DNA from: CAVQND01 sp964653485
GTDB lineage: Bacteria > Verrucomicrobiota > Verrucomicrobiia > Limisphaerales > UBA8199
Assembly (NCBI GenBank): GCA_964653485.1
Contig: CAZZFF010000010.1
Span: 15,378-79,377, forward strand
Reading direction: 5' to 3'
Length of the DNA stretch: 64,000 bases
Part shown: in pieces, positions 1-8,645 of the stretch
Numbering within the stretch: position 1 is the stretch's first letter
Layout of the letters: each line of letters opens with the position of its first letter
Translations under genes and position numbers: made by a program
Notes under the pieces: generated by a model
Databases searched by the model: none
What the model saw: only the letters and a program-made list of their open reading frames with translations
Told to the model about the DNA's origin: nothing

Positions 1-1474
1 CCGGGGGCTTGCCGTTGGCGGCCGCCTGCTGGTTGACCAGGGCGGTGAAAGCGGCCCAAAGAGGGGCTGAAACACTGGTGCCGCCGACACTCTGCGAGAG
101 CCCGTTCTGGCCGATGAGCCAGACATCCTCCGCCACCATCGCCACGTCCGGGATGTTGCGCATCGTGGTCGAGCCCAGGTTCGCCGTCATATTGATGCCT
201 TGCTGCCAGGCCGGAATGGCGTAAGTCGGGCTGACCCCGCCGCTGCTCCCGGTCCCGTCGCCGCGATTCCATACTGTTTCCGAAAACCAGGGAGCGCCCG
301 CGCCGCGAGTGGTCAGGGCTGTGCCCCCGACAATGGTGATGAAGGGACTGTCGACCGGCTGGGGAATCGCTCCGGTGTAGGCATCCGAGTCGCCTGAGGC
401 GTTGAAGAAGGACTGGCCCTGGGCGGCCATCTCCTGGAATATCTGGATCGTCGTGGGATCGGTGGAATAGGTCCACGACGCGCTGACCTGCCTCGCGGCG
501 TTGTCGGCGGCAATCCGGTTGAGGACAGTGTCCCCAAGCCGGCCATAATAGGTCATCACAGAAGAAAGGCCGGGGGCCATCGAGATAGACATTTCCACAT
601 CCAGCGGCGGCTCGTCGGCGTTCAGGCCGCTGGCTCCATTGGTGACGCTGCTCACGCCATCGAGCAGGATATTGGTCAACGCCACATTGGGCAGATGGAA
701 TTGGGTCTCGTATTGGCGGATGTCACTGGCGAAATAGCCGATGAATTCGACCAGCGCGACCGACTCTCCCTTGCCGGTGAGTGTCACGCCGGGAGCGTAC
801 GCGACCCGGAAATCGTTGCCCGCATAAGCGCCGGTCGGCGCGGAACCGCTCGCTGGCTCGGGAACCCTCCCCGCGGGGGGAGGCATCGGACGGAGACCCG
901 CCGGACGGGGCAAAACGAAACTGTCCAGCCCGCTGATATGCAGAACGCGTATGCCCTTGTCCACCTGCGGCTCCGAGTCGGGCGCGTAAAACGCGCGAGC
1001 TTCCGCCGGATGCCTGTAAAGCCGAAGCGTGACATTGAAGGCTCTCTCGACGGAGGCCGCCGTGCCGCTCACCTCGAGCACCAGCCGGTTCGGATGGACG
1101 GCGTTCACGGTCAAGCCGCGGGCGCGCGCGGAATCCGCCGCCGCCTGGCACTCCTGCTCCGTCGGCCCGAACCGCTCTGTGAACTGGCCGGGAGTCAGAT
1201 AATGCCGGTAGTTAGGGCTTGCCGGGTCGTAGAGTTGCTGAAGCAGCGCGCTCAGCGCATCCGGGTTGCGCAAAGGAAGGCCCAAGGCGAGATGCATCGG
1301 GGTCGAGCCCTCCAGCCGCCCCATGGGCTGCAACCGGGCCAACGCCGCCGGGACATGGCCCGGCACCGCTCGCGTCTCCACCGCCCGCGTCTGAAAGGTG
1401 ATTAGACAAACCACTGCGGCGCGGACCAGGAAAGTCACTCCGCGAAAACGCAATGGATGCTTGGTACTCCACAT
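1..1474 (-). CDS. Sedolisin (S53) serine protease with pro-kumamolisin domain, C-terminus cut by window edge
   Basis: An open frame runs from an ATG at 1474 to the window edge, so the C-terminus is missing. Residues 1-30 look like a signal peptide (MWSTKHPLRFRG, then a hydrophobic stretch). Residues about 40-180 resemble the pro-kumamolisin activation domain (PASPNYRHYLTPGQF). The catalytic part shows the sedolisin set: Glu288 and Asp292 four residues apart in DEPPLDVE, the oxyanion Asp362 in SGDSD, and Ser467 in GGTSVSAPLWA. The spacing fits the kumamolisin family, which are secreted, acid-active endopeptidases made as self-inhibited precursors. The C-terminal calcium site is beyond the window. 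No in-frame ATG lies just upstream of 1474, and the upstream region runs into the scaffold gap, so the promoter cannot be judged. Confidence 0.88.
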   Translation of the reverse strand, partial: MWSTKHPLRFRGVTFLVRAAVVCLITFQTRAVETRAVPGHVPAALARLQPMGRLEGSTPMHLALGLPLRNPDALSALLQQLYDPASPNYRHYLTPGQFTERFGPTEQECQAAADSARARGLTVNAVHPNRLVLEVSGTAASVERAFNVTLRLYRHPAEARAFYAPDSEPQVDKGIRVLHISGLDSFVLPRPAGLRPMPPPAGRVPEPASGSAPTGAYAGNDFRVAYAPGVTLTGKGESVALVEFIGYFASDIRQYETQFHLPNVALTNILLDGVSSVTNGASGLNADEPPLDVEMSISMAPGLSSVMTYYGRLGDTVLNRIAADNAARQVSASWTYSTDPTTIQIFQEMAAQGQSFFNASGDSDAYTGAIPQPVDSPFITIVGGTALTTRGAGAPWFSETVWNRGDGTGSSGGVSPTYAIPAWQQGINMTANLGSTTMRNIPDVAMVAEDVWLIGQNGLSQSVGGTSVSAPLWAAFTALVNQQAAANGKPP

Positions 1475-1493
1475 GCTGCCGAACAAAGCATAT

Positions 1494-1548
1494 ATTCCAC
1501 CACATCCGAAGAAATGCAAATCGTATCGTGGAAGGCCGGACCGGGCCA
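1494..1548. repeat. 55-bp direct repeat, left copy at scaffold gap
   Basis: Bases 1494-1548 are identical to 1649-1703 and end exactly where the N run begins. An exact 55-base identity at both contig ends is what an assembler using k=55 leaves when two overlapping contigs are scaffolded but not merged. In the real genome this is probably one copy. Confidence 0.93.
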
Positions 1549-1648
1549 NNNNNNNNNNNNNNNNNNNNNNNNNNNNNNNNNNNNNNNNNNNNNNNNNNNN
1601 NNNNNNNNNNNNNNNNNNNNNNNNNNNNNNNNNNNNNNNNNNNNNNNN
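1549..1648. other. Scaffold gap of 100 Ns
   Basis: One hundred Ns, the conventional placeholder for a gap of unknown size. Because both sides carry the same 55 bases, the true gap is probably zero or negative. Any reading frame crossing it is an artefact. Confidence 0.97.
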
Positions 1649-1703
1649 ATTCCACCACATCCGAAGAAATGCAAATCGTATCGTGGAAGGCCGGACCGGG
1701 CCA
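1649..1703. repeat. 55-bp direct repeat, right copy at scaffold gap
   Basis: Identical to 1494-1548 and begins at the first base after the N run. Read with the left copy it indicates an unresolved contig overlap rather than a biological repeat. The rest of the intergenic stretch up to the topoisomerase gene (1704-1816) holds the repeat-like hairpin at 1738-1790 and no gene. Confidence 0.93.
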
Positions 1704-1737
1704 GTGAAAGAATCCCCCGGAAGCTCACTCTAGCCCG

Positions 1738-1790
1738 CCTTGGAGTGCGGTGGCAAGCGAAGCGCGACACCGCTTTGGCTCCCGCGGCTT
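1738..1790 (+). repeat. Candidate dispersed intergenic repeat with hairpin
   Basis: GCGGTG (1747-1752) and CACCGC (1768-1773) form an inverted repeat around a GC-rich core. Read on the plus strand the stretch encodes ECGGKRSATPLW, a peptide I remember recurring in spurious short proteins of Verrucomicrobiota, which would mark a dispersed intergenic element. That link is from memory. Only one copy was noticed in this window. It lies just past the 3' end of the topoisomerase gene and could also help end its transcription. Confidence 0.4.
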
Positions 1791-1816
1791 CTTGCGTGTC
1801 GGACCTCCACCGCGCC

Positions 1817-4612
1817 TCAGCGCGGCGGAAACTCGAACGTGATCTTTCCCAGGCCGTCCATGACCAGAAACGCTGAGAAAGGGCGTCCGCTCTTGGAGAT
1901 GAACTTGGAGAGCAAGTCGGTCCGTTTTTCGGAGAGCAGGCGGGCGGCTTGTGAGCGGTCCAGGGGTTGCTGCAATATGCTCTTGTTGATCTTGAATTTG
2001 CACGGAGCTTTGTCCGCCTGCGAGCGTTCACAGAGATAAGCGGCCTCGCTATCGAAAACCCGGCCGCCGCACTTTGGACATTTGCCGAGTGGTTCCTGGG
2101 AACTGAAATCGAGTTTGGGGCCTGGGGCCTGGGGTTGGGCCGAGGCGCGGCGGGCGGACTTGGCCTTGGCGGCCCTGGGCTGGAACTCGAAGGCCACCTC
2201 GCCGTCCTTTAGCACCAGGAACGCCTTGAAAGGCCGGCCCTTCTTCGAGATGAATTTGTCGAGCAAATCGGTCTTGCCGGTCTCGAGCAGCTTCTTCATC
2301 TGGGGCCGCTCGACGCGTTGCTGGAGGATGAGTTTGCCGGTGCGAAAGGCGCAAGAGCGCGAGGGTCCCACCGCGCACTCACAGACGTAATGCATGGGCA
2401 TTTCGAAGACGGGATGCTGGCACTTGGGGCACTTGCCGAGCGGCTCCTGGCCGGTGAAATCAACCGGGGCGGCGGTCTCGTTGGCCTTGGGCTTGTCGAC
2501 CCCAAAGTCGAATTCAGGTTTGAGCTCCGGCGTGAGCTTGATGACGGCGTCGAAGGGCTTGCCCAGCTTGCTGCGGAACCCGGCCAGGGGGCCGACATGG
2601 CCTTTGGCGATGAGTTCCTCGACTTCGGGGATTTCGAGTTGCCTGCTGGCGACGATCTTCCAGAGTCCGAAATCGCACTTTTGGCACTGGAACTTTTTGT
2701 AGTTCTCGTGAATCTCGCCGCCGCATTTTGGACACGGGACCTTGAGCGTGCCAAAGTCTCCCGGCACCGTGTCGCTCTCATGGCGGCGGGCCTTCTCGAC
2801 GATTTCCCGCGTCATGTCGGCGATTTGGGTCATGAACTCGCCGCGCCCCATCTGGCCGCGGGCCATTCGGCGGAGCTTGAACTCCCAGTCCCCGGTCAGT
2901 TCAGGGGAGGAAAGTTCGGGAATGCTCAGGCCGCGCAGGAGGGCCAGGAGCGAAAAGGCCTTGGCGGTGGGCTGGAGGTCCCGGCCCTGTCGCAAGACAT
3001 ACTTTTCGTAAATCAGACCCTCGATGATCTGGGCGCGCGTGGCGGGAGTCCCAAGCCCCTTCTCCTGCATCGCCTGGCGCAACTCTTCGTCCTCGACCAG
3101 TTTGCCGGCGCCTTCCATCGCGCTGAGCAGCGTGGCCTCGGTGAACCGCGCGGGCGGCTTGGTCTGGGCGGCCACCACCTCGACCTTGGCTGTGGCGACC
3201 GTTTCCCCGGGCTGCACCGGGGTCAGCCTCGGCGTATCGTCCGTCTCGGCCTCTCTCCCGTAAACCGCAAGCCAGCCTGCGCTCACCAGGACTTTCCCCA
3301 CGCTCTTGAAAGGCTCCGCCTCCACCCGGGTAATGCGCGTGGTCTCCAGAAACTCCGCCGCCGGGTAGAAAACCGCCAGGAACCGCTTGGTCACCATGTC
3401 GTAGAGCTTCGCCTCCGCTTCGGTGAGGTTTCCCGGCGGCTGGGTTGTGGGAATGATGGCAAAGTGATCCGAGATTTTGGCGTTGTTGAAAATCCGCTTG
3501 TTGGGTTTGACCCAGGCGCTCTTGAGAATCTGGCCTGCGAAGGGGCCGTATTGGGTCTTCCCGAGCATATCGAGCGTCTTGTTGACCGTCTCGATGTAAT
3601 CCTCCGGCAGCGCGCGCGAATCGGTCCGCGGATACGTCAGGACCTTGTGCCTCTCATAAAGGGCTTGGGCCAGGGTAAGGGTCGTCTTGGCGGAAAAGCC
3701 GAAGCGTCCATTGGCCTCCCGCTGCAAGGTGGTCAGGTCGTAAAGCAACGGGGAAAGTTGAGTGGCCGGCTTGCTCTCTTCGGTAACGATGCCCGGTTTG
3801 CCCACGCACTTGTCGCGGATCGCCTCCGCCCGCTTGACATCCCAGAGGCGCTCGGGCTTTAACTCCGCCTCGCCGTCTTTCCGAGTGAATTGTTCGTCGA
3901 ACCAGCGCCCGCCGTATTCGCCCGCTTGGGCGGCAAACGTGCCGTGGACCTCCCAGTAATCGCGCGACACGAAGGTCTTGATGCGCTCCTCCCTCTCAAC
4001 CAGGATGGCCAGCGTCGGCGTTTGCACCCGCCCGACCGTCGTGAGATGAAAGCCGCCGGTCTTGGAATTGAAGGCCGTCATGGCCCGGGTGCCGTTGATG
4101 CCCACCAGCCAATCGGACTCCGACCGGCACACCGCGGCATCCGCCAGCGGAAGCATAGACGCATCGTCCCGAAGGTGGGCGAAACCATCGCGAATGGCCG
4201 CCGGCGTCATCGACTGCAGCCACAGCCGCTGGATCGGCTTCTTGCTCCCGGAAAACTGGACGATATAGCGAAAAATCAACTCCCCCTCCCGCCCGGCATC
4301 ACAGGCGTTGATCAACAAGTCCACGTCCGGACGCTTGATAAGCTTGAGCAGGATTTTGAGCCTCGACTCATTCCGCTCGATCGGCTGCAGGTCGAAATGC
4401 GGTGGAATCACAGGCAGATGCGCAAAAGTCCATTTCCCCCGCTTCACCTCGAATTCCTCCGGCACGCAGAGCTGAAGGAGATGGCCGACGGCGGAGGAAA
4501 GGACATACCGCTCGCTTTCGTAAAAGTCGGCGGCGCGCTTGAAACCCCCGAGCGCCTTGGCGATGTCGCCGGCGACAGAGGGTTTCTCCGCGATGATCAG
4601 TGCTTTAGCCAT
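1817..4612 (-). CDS. topB: DNA topoisomerase III-like type IA topoisomerase
   Basis: A 931-residue type IA topoisomerase that would relax or decatenate DNA by single-strand passage. It starts with the Toprim domain (MAKALIIAEKPSVA), has the acidic metal motif NACDAGREGE at about 102-111, and carries the catalytic tyrosine Tyr327 in LTYPRTDSR. After the core, one CPKCGG-type zinc motif and two or three repeats of the topoisomerase C-terminal type follow (QEPLGKCPKC ... LLDKFISKKGRPF), typical of long TopB-like proteins of many bacteria. The frame stays open 31 codons further upstream, but the Toprim start motif fixes the start at 4612. The gene stands alone; the next gene upstream is 130 bp away. 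Confidence 0.93.
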   Translation of the reverse strand: MAKALIIAEKPSVAGDIAKALGGFKRAADFYESERYVLSSAVGHLLQLCVPEEFEVKRGKWTFAHLPVIPPHFDLQPIERNESRLKILLKLIKRPDVDLLINACDAGREGELIFRYIVQFSGSKKPIQRLWLQSMTPAAIRDGFAHLRDDASMLPLADAAVCRSESDWLVGINGTRAMTAFNSKTGGFHLTTVGRVQTPTLAILVEREERIKTFVSRDYWEVHGTFAAQAGEYGGRWFDEQFTRKDGEAELKPERLWDVKRAEAIRDKCVGKPGIVTEESKPATQLSPLLYDLTTLQREANGRFGFSAKTTLTLAQALYERHKVLTYPRTDSRALPEDYIETVNKTLDMLGKTQYGPFAGQILKSAWVKPNKRIFNNAKISDHFAIIPTTQPPGNLTEAEAKLYDMVTKRFLAVFYPAAEFLETTRITRVEAEPFKSVGKVLVSAGWLAVYGREAETDDTPRLTPVQPGETVATAKVEVVAAQTKPPARFTEATLLSAMEGAGKLVEDEELRQAMQEKGLGTPATRAQIIEGLIYEKYVLRQGRDLQPTAKAFSLLALLRGLSIPELSSPELTGDWEFKLRRMARGQMGRGEFMTQIADMTREIVEKARRHESDTVPGDFGTLKVPCPKCGGEIHENYKKFQCQKCDFGLWKIVASRQLEIPEVEELIAKGHVGPLAGFRSKLGKPFDAVIKLTPELKPEFDFGVDKPKANETAAPVDFTGQEPLGKCPKCQHPVFEMPMHYVCECAVGPSRSCAFRTGKLILQQRVERPQMKKLLETGKTDLLDKFISKKGRPFKAFLVLKDGEVAFEFQPRAAKAKSARRASAQPQAPGPKLDFSSQEPLGKCPKCGGRVFDSEAAYLCERSQADKAPCKFKINKSILQQPLDRSQAARLLSEKRTDLLSKFISKSGRPFSAFLVMDGLGKITFEFPPR

Positions 4613-4742
4613 GGTTTCCAAACGAACCGTCGGAAAATGGCCCAACGGCCGGCGGATGTCAAAAGGAATGCGGGGGGCCGGCGCCTTGTCCCGGAGGGAC
4701 ATCACGTTTGCGCCAGAGCGGGATTTCCGAAAAACATGGATG

Positions 4743-7199
4743 TTAGAACCGCATGGGGCCGGGCCATGGGCTGCGGGAAGGGGCGCTGCGGCCCAGGAGG
4801 GCGCTAAGGTTGTCCTGCTCGACTTCCTCCATCTGTCTGCGCTTTTCGGCGAAGTGCTCGTAGCGCTTTATCTCGCTCTCCGTCCAGGCGTTGGCTTCAA
4901 TGTAGCTGCCACAGTAGGGCACCAGCAAATCAATCCAGCACGCGAGCTTCTCAAGTTCCTCGCGGGAGAGGGTCTCCTGCTTGTGTCCCTTTACCAGGAG
5001 CGTGAGCAGGTCGCTGCGGACGGCCCCCGCGAAGCAGGGCGGCAAGGGCTCGGGCGGCGATTGAGCGCCAATCCAGTTGACCACCCGTCCCCGGCACTCG
5101 CCCCGAAACGGGCCCGATGAGCCTGTCCCCCCGTCTCTTGTGGATTGGGTGAGAACGAGGTAGGAGTCGCTCCACTTTCTCTTGGCGCTGGCGTCCGCCG
5201 TGACCTCTCCCAGGAGGCTGAAGGCAAGCTCGTCCCGTGCGGCGGCCGGTGCGGCGGCGCGCGGCGAGGGGGCTTGCCCAAGGACCGGCCGGGAAAGAGC
5301 GCCGCTTGCCAGCGCCTGGACCGGGGCGCGGTCGCGGTGACAGCGGACGCAATGCCGGTCCAGGATCGGCTGGATTTCCTTGGTGAAACTAAACCCGCGC
5401 GGGGGCCCATAAAACGGCTCGAGTTCCTGCGGGCCCGCTTTCATGGCGAGGCTGAATCCGTGGCCCTCGGTTGGAGGGGCTGTATTCTTGTGGTCGTGAC
5501 AGCCGACACAGGCGAGGTATTCGCCGGGCTGGAGGGTGCTCCAACTGCGCATGGTCTGAAGGGCGTAGCCGCGCTCGTCCAGCGCCTGGAAATAGACCGG
5601 CGCGCGGGCCGGCACGGTGAAAAGAGCCGAGCCGTCCTCATAGACGGTTGCCTCGCCCAGCACGGTCTTGACGTCCCAGGCGCCGTTGCCAACGGCGACG
5701 GGGGTGCATACCAGCGCGCCGCCGCCGGGGCCGGCGTTGCCGTTGTTGCCGATGCCCGCGGCCCGGAATTCGAGCGCGACCACGCGGAGTTTCTTGACCG
5801 CGCCGCGCGGGATGCCGGCCAGGCCGGGGGCGGCATAGATGTCCTGCATATAGAATGTGCCGAGGCCCGAGGTGTAGTCAACGTGGTTGGCCCACTGGTG
5901 AGCGCGCGGGCGGGCGACCAGCGGCACCGGTTGGGTGCAAGCGACTCGAGGGTCCGAAACCAGCAGCTCGCGCCGCCCCGCCATGTCCATCCAATAAACG
6001 CCGAACGCGGCATCGCCGCCGCGGCCAGGGGGTCTGTCCCATCCCAGGGGCGCGTAAGCCACGAGGCATTCATCGAGGCCCAGGGGATAGGGATACTGCC
6101 AGAGTTCCCCCTCCTGACCGTAGGCATCGATGCGCTCGGCGGGCGTTTGGCGCACCGGGGCGACAAGCTGGACGCCGGTGTTTTCCTGGCGGCCCCTGGC
6201 TGGGTCTATGACGGCCAGTTTGCCCGCCTGGGTCGTGTGGTGGCCGCAGAGGATCGCCAGGACTTGCTGCGAACCCGGGATGCCGCGCGCATGGGCGATG
6301 GTCGTCGGGAACCAGCTATTGTTCCCGTAAAACGCGGTTTGGCCGGTGCCGTCGGGATTCATCTGGAAGAGCGGTTGGGCGAATATCTGCCCCCGGTCGT
6401 TGTAGTCCCATCGGGTATAAATCACGCGCCCATCGTCCAGCACTTGCGGATAGAGAGTGTGGACCTGGTCAAAGCCCAGGCGGCGCAGGAATCGCCCCTT
6501 CGCGTCGCAAGTGTAGAGATTGCTGACCTCCGTCCACCAGCAATCCACCGTCTGCACGCAGCGCGTCGAACAGAACACGATGTCGTCGTTCGGCAGATAC
6601 GCCGGCTCGTAGTCCGCGAAGCCCAGGCCGGACGTAATCTGGGTAACCTGGTTCGACGCCACCTCCAACTCGTACAGATGATAATCATCTTCGTTGAGCG
6701 ACTTCTTCCAGGCGAACAGGACCCGCCGCCCGTCCCAGGATACCGCCGGGTCCCGGATGGCCCCTCCGGCATCGGAGACCAAAGTCTTGACCTTGAGCCC
6801 GTGCAATTCGAGCGCGCACAACTCGGTGCCCGGGAGGAAATGACGCTCGTTTTGGGCGTCCGATTGGCCCTCCGTGTAAGCGAAGAAGGACGGGCGAATC
6901 GTCCGGTGCTTCACAAAGACGATGCGCGGGGCCTTTGCCACAAGCGCCTGGAGCCGGCGCCGGCGCCTTTGCTCGCACGCCCTCGCATAGAGGTCCCACC
7001 AACGGCCGTCGCTTCCGGAGACTTTGTCCCGCAACAACCCTTCGGACTCCTCCCGCAACGGCCGGCCCGGCTCTCCGAGTTCGGCAGCCGCCTTGTCGAT
7101 CATTTGCCGCTCCAGGCCGCAGCCCGTGGCCGACTCAAACCACCGTGGAAACCCGGCGCCCCCGTCCTGCATCGCCCAATCCCTCCATCGGGAAGTCAT
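4743..7199 (-). CDS. Haem-binding beta-propeller protein resembling the hydrazine synthase alpha-subunit family (main frame)
   Basis: An 818-residue frame. Its N-terminal half has beta-propeller-like strands (AVSWDGRRVLFAWKKS, DPAVSWDG). The C-terminal half has two c-type haem motifs, CVGCH and CVRCH, the second within FTKEIQPILDRHCVRCH, typical of planctomycete-type cytochromes. This order matches proteins that databases often link to the hydrazine synthase alpha-subunit fold in Planctomycetota and Verrucomicrobiota; it is not evidence for anammox, since no partner subunits are present. The first residues MTSRWRDWAM are not a signal peptide, yet haem attachment to CXXCH requires export. The missing signal peptide is in the overlapping frame at 7135-7392, so the ATG at 7199 is probably not the true start. 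Confidence 0.72.
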   Translation of the reverse strand: MTSRWRDWAMQDGGAGFPRWFESATGCGLERQMIDKAAAELGEPGRPLREESEGLLRDKVSGSDGRWWDLYARACEQRRRRRLQALVAKAPRIVFVKHRTIRPSFFAYTEGQSDAQNERHFLPGTELCALELHGLKVKTLVSDAGGAIRDPAVSWDGRRVLFAWKKSLNEDDYHLYELEVASNQVTQITSGLGFADYEPAYLPNDDIVFCSTRCVQTVDCWWTEVSNLYTCDAKGRFLRRLGFDQVHTLYPQVLDDGRVIYTRWDYNDRGQIFAQPLFQMNPDGTGQTAFYGNNSWFPTTIAHARGIPGSQQVLAILCGHHTTQAGKLAVIDPARGRQENTGVQLVAPVRQTPAERIDAYGQEGELWQYPYPLGLDECLVAYAPLGWDRPPGRGGDAAFGVYWMDMAGRRELLVSDPRVACTQPVPLVARPRAHQWANHVDYTSGLGTFYMQDIYAAPGLAGIPRGAVKKLRVVALEFRAAGIGNNGNAGPGGGALVCTPVAVGNGAWDVKTVLGEATVYEDGSALFTVPARAPVYFQALDERGYALQTMRSWSTLQPGEYLACVGCHDHKNTAPPTEGHGFSLAMKAGPQELEPFYGPPRGFSFTKEIQPILDRHCVRCHRDRAPVQALASGALSRPVLGQAPSPRAAAPAAARDELAFSLLGEVTADASAKRKWSDSYLVLTQSTRDGGTGSSGPFRGECRGRVVNWIGAQSPPEPLPPCFAGAVRSDLLTLLVKGHKQETLSREELEKLACWIDLLVPYCGSYIEANAWTESEIKRYEHFAEKRRQMEEVEQDNLSALLGRSAPSRSPWPGPMRF

Positions 7200-7392
7200 C
7201 TTTGACGCGGAACCAAACCGCCGCCGCGGCTCCTGCCCGCTCCCGGGCCGGAAGCGGCCTCGCGGCGAGGGCCGCCCGCGACGCTACCATGGTCTGGGCC
7301 CAGGCCGCTTCCTTAACGTACGGCTCTGACGCGCAGGCGCGCGCCGCCAAGGCGAGGACAACCGCAATCCGCAAACGCATCCCCGCTTTCAT
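7135..7392 (-). CDS. Frame-shifted N-terminal part of the haem-binding protein, with signal peptide
   Basis: An 85-codon frame whose product begins MKAGMRLRIAVVLALAARA, a clear signal peptide. It is followed by residues that look genuinely coding up to VKDDFPMEG, then reads into a run without resemblance to a real protein and stops at 7135. Dropping one base of the GGG at 7183-7181 (minus strand) joins VKDDFPME directly to DWAMQDGG of the main frame and gives one exported protein. A single-base insertion, either a sequencing or assembly error or a real mutation, is the simplest explanation. If real, the gene is a pseudogene. Confidence 0.6.
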   Translation of the reverse strand: MKAGMRLRIAVVLALAARACASEPYVKEAAWAQTMVASRAALAARPLPARERAGAAAAVWFRVKDDFPMEGLGDAGRGRRVSTVV

Positions 7393-7412
7393 ACCTCAAT
7401 CCAGCGAACTTG

Positions 7413-8645
7413 TCAGCAGCCTTCGGGCATCGGCTTCCTCGCCTCGACCGCCTGGAGCACGTCGTCCGGGTTGAGGGCGGTCTTGTACAGGATGACGCCG
7501 GCGGGGCTGTCTTTCCATGCGGACGCGACTGTTTCGGCGACGGCGAGGAGGATGCCCTGGTCCTCGAAGAGCTTGAGTTTCTGAATCTTGGCCTGGAGGT
7601 ATTCGGGAGTCCAGAAGCCGACGATCTCGAAGAGACATTTCCGGCCGTCCTCGTGGCTCAAGACGAAGTCCGGCACGAAAACGGTCTGGCCGCGTTGGAG
7701 AACGGCGGTGGCCCGTCTTAGGGACCAACCGCGGCGGGGCTCGGTCCCCCACTTCCGCGCGAAGGCCTCCTCGACGGAGGAATCGAATTGGGGCGGCGCG
7801 GGCATCTGGCTCTTCAAGCCGGATTCCGAAGAGAGTTCAAGCCGAAGGGGCGGGCCGTAGTTTCGGAGCCGGACCTCGGCCTGGAGACTCCAATCGCGGC
7901 ACGAGAGCAAGGCGGGCAGGAACCTCGCCATGCTGGCGCCGTAGCGGCGGGTCTGCCGGAGCACGGAGGCGGGGCCGTCCAGGATGATGGTGTAGCCCGC
8001 CCCGGGACCCGGGCGAATGTCGTGCAGCAATCGCGCCAGCTTCGCGTGAATGATGATGCGCTGGAAATCGGCCCGCGCCTGGATGCGGAGGCGAGTGGCG
8101 CGAAAGAGGGCCGCTTGCACCTGGGCGACATTGTAGCGGGAGAGCAGCGCCTCCGGACTGGGATAGCCGGAGAATTCCTTCAACCGGTTGCACTCGAACA
8201 CGTCGGCGAATAACTCCGGCTCGACCTCGGCCCAGTCCGAGCGGCCGAGCTGGTGGGCAATGGCCCGTTTCGCCTCCGCCTCGGCGTGCTCGAAGAGCCT
8301 GTCGCGGGTCTCCACCAGCGGGTGCATCGGCCCGGCCATGGTGAATACCTTGAGGCGCAGGGCCGCGGCCCGGCCCCGCCGGTCCGTCTCGAACTGCGCG
8401 ACTTGGTTGTCATCCAGCAGTTTGCAAAAAGCCTCGATTCGCTGCGGCGGGCAATCCGGTTCGTCGCGAAACACCCCTCGGACGCGCGCGTGCAACTCAT
8501 GCCGGGTGCGGCCGAGCCCGTTCTGATAAATGCCCAGCATCTCCCGCGCGTAGTCCAGGTAGCGCAGGTGCCGCCCGCGCGTCAGACGCTCGGGCAGGAG
8601 CCGGTCACGGTCGAGCGTGAAAATGGCGAGTTCCTTGGTAAGCAT
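7413..8645 (-). CDS. Bax1-like (DUF790) nuclease partner of XPB-like helicase
   Basis: A 410-residue protein of the DUF790 family, known in archaea as Bax1, a structure-specific endonuclease that works with the XPB helicase in nucleotide excision repair. The start MLTKELAIFTLDRD is the usual family N-terminus and fixes 8645, although the frame is open 15 codons further. Near the C-terminus, VFVPDFVLSHEDG followed by CLFEIVGFWTPEY and a lysine-rich helix supplies the Asp, Glu and Lys expected of a PD-(D/E)XK-type nuclease core. The gene overlaps the end of the helicase gene by 41 bp, so the pair is almost certainly translationally coupled. The repair role is inferred from the archaeal pair. 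Confidence 0.85.
   Translation of the reverse strand: MLTKELAIFTLDRDRLLPERLTRGRHLRYLDYAREMLGIYQNGLGRTRHELHARVRGVFRDEPDCPPQRIEAFCKLLDDNQVAQFETDRRGRAAALRLKVFTMAGPMHPLVETRDRLFEHAEAEAKRAIAHQLGRSDWAEVEPELFADVFECNRLKEFSGYPSPEALLSRYNVAQVQAALFRATRLRIQARADFQRIIIHAKLARLLHDIRPGPGAGYTIILDGPASVLRQTRRYGASMARFLPALLSCRDWSLQAEVRLRNYGPPLRLELSSESGLKSQMPAPPQFDSSVEEAFARKWGTEPRRGWSLRRATAVLQRGQTVFVPDFVLSHEDGRKCLFEIVGFWTPEYLQAKIQKLKLFEDQGILLAVAETVASAWKDSPAGVILYKTALNPDDVLQAVEARKPMPEGC

Noticed and set aside
1212..2031. Several open frames crossing the run of Ns
   Set aside because: They depend on placeholder bases and on a duplicated contig end, so they are artefacts.
2318..3862. Long plus-strand frame of 514 codons opposite the topoisomerase gene
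   Set aside because: It is the mirror of a well-supported gene, has repetitive Gly/Leu/Glu-rich translation and no recognisable domain; GC-rich DNA makes such shadows common.
4743..7199. Evidence for anammox hydrazine synthase
   Set aside because: Only resemblance to the alpha-subunit fold is seen, with no beta/gamma subunit or hydrazine dehydrogenase genes; the fold is common in this group without anammox.
5145..7205. Plus-strand frame of 686 codons opposite the haem-binding protein
   Set aside because: No domain, no ribosome site, and the opposite strand has CXXCH motifs and propeller strands.
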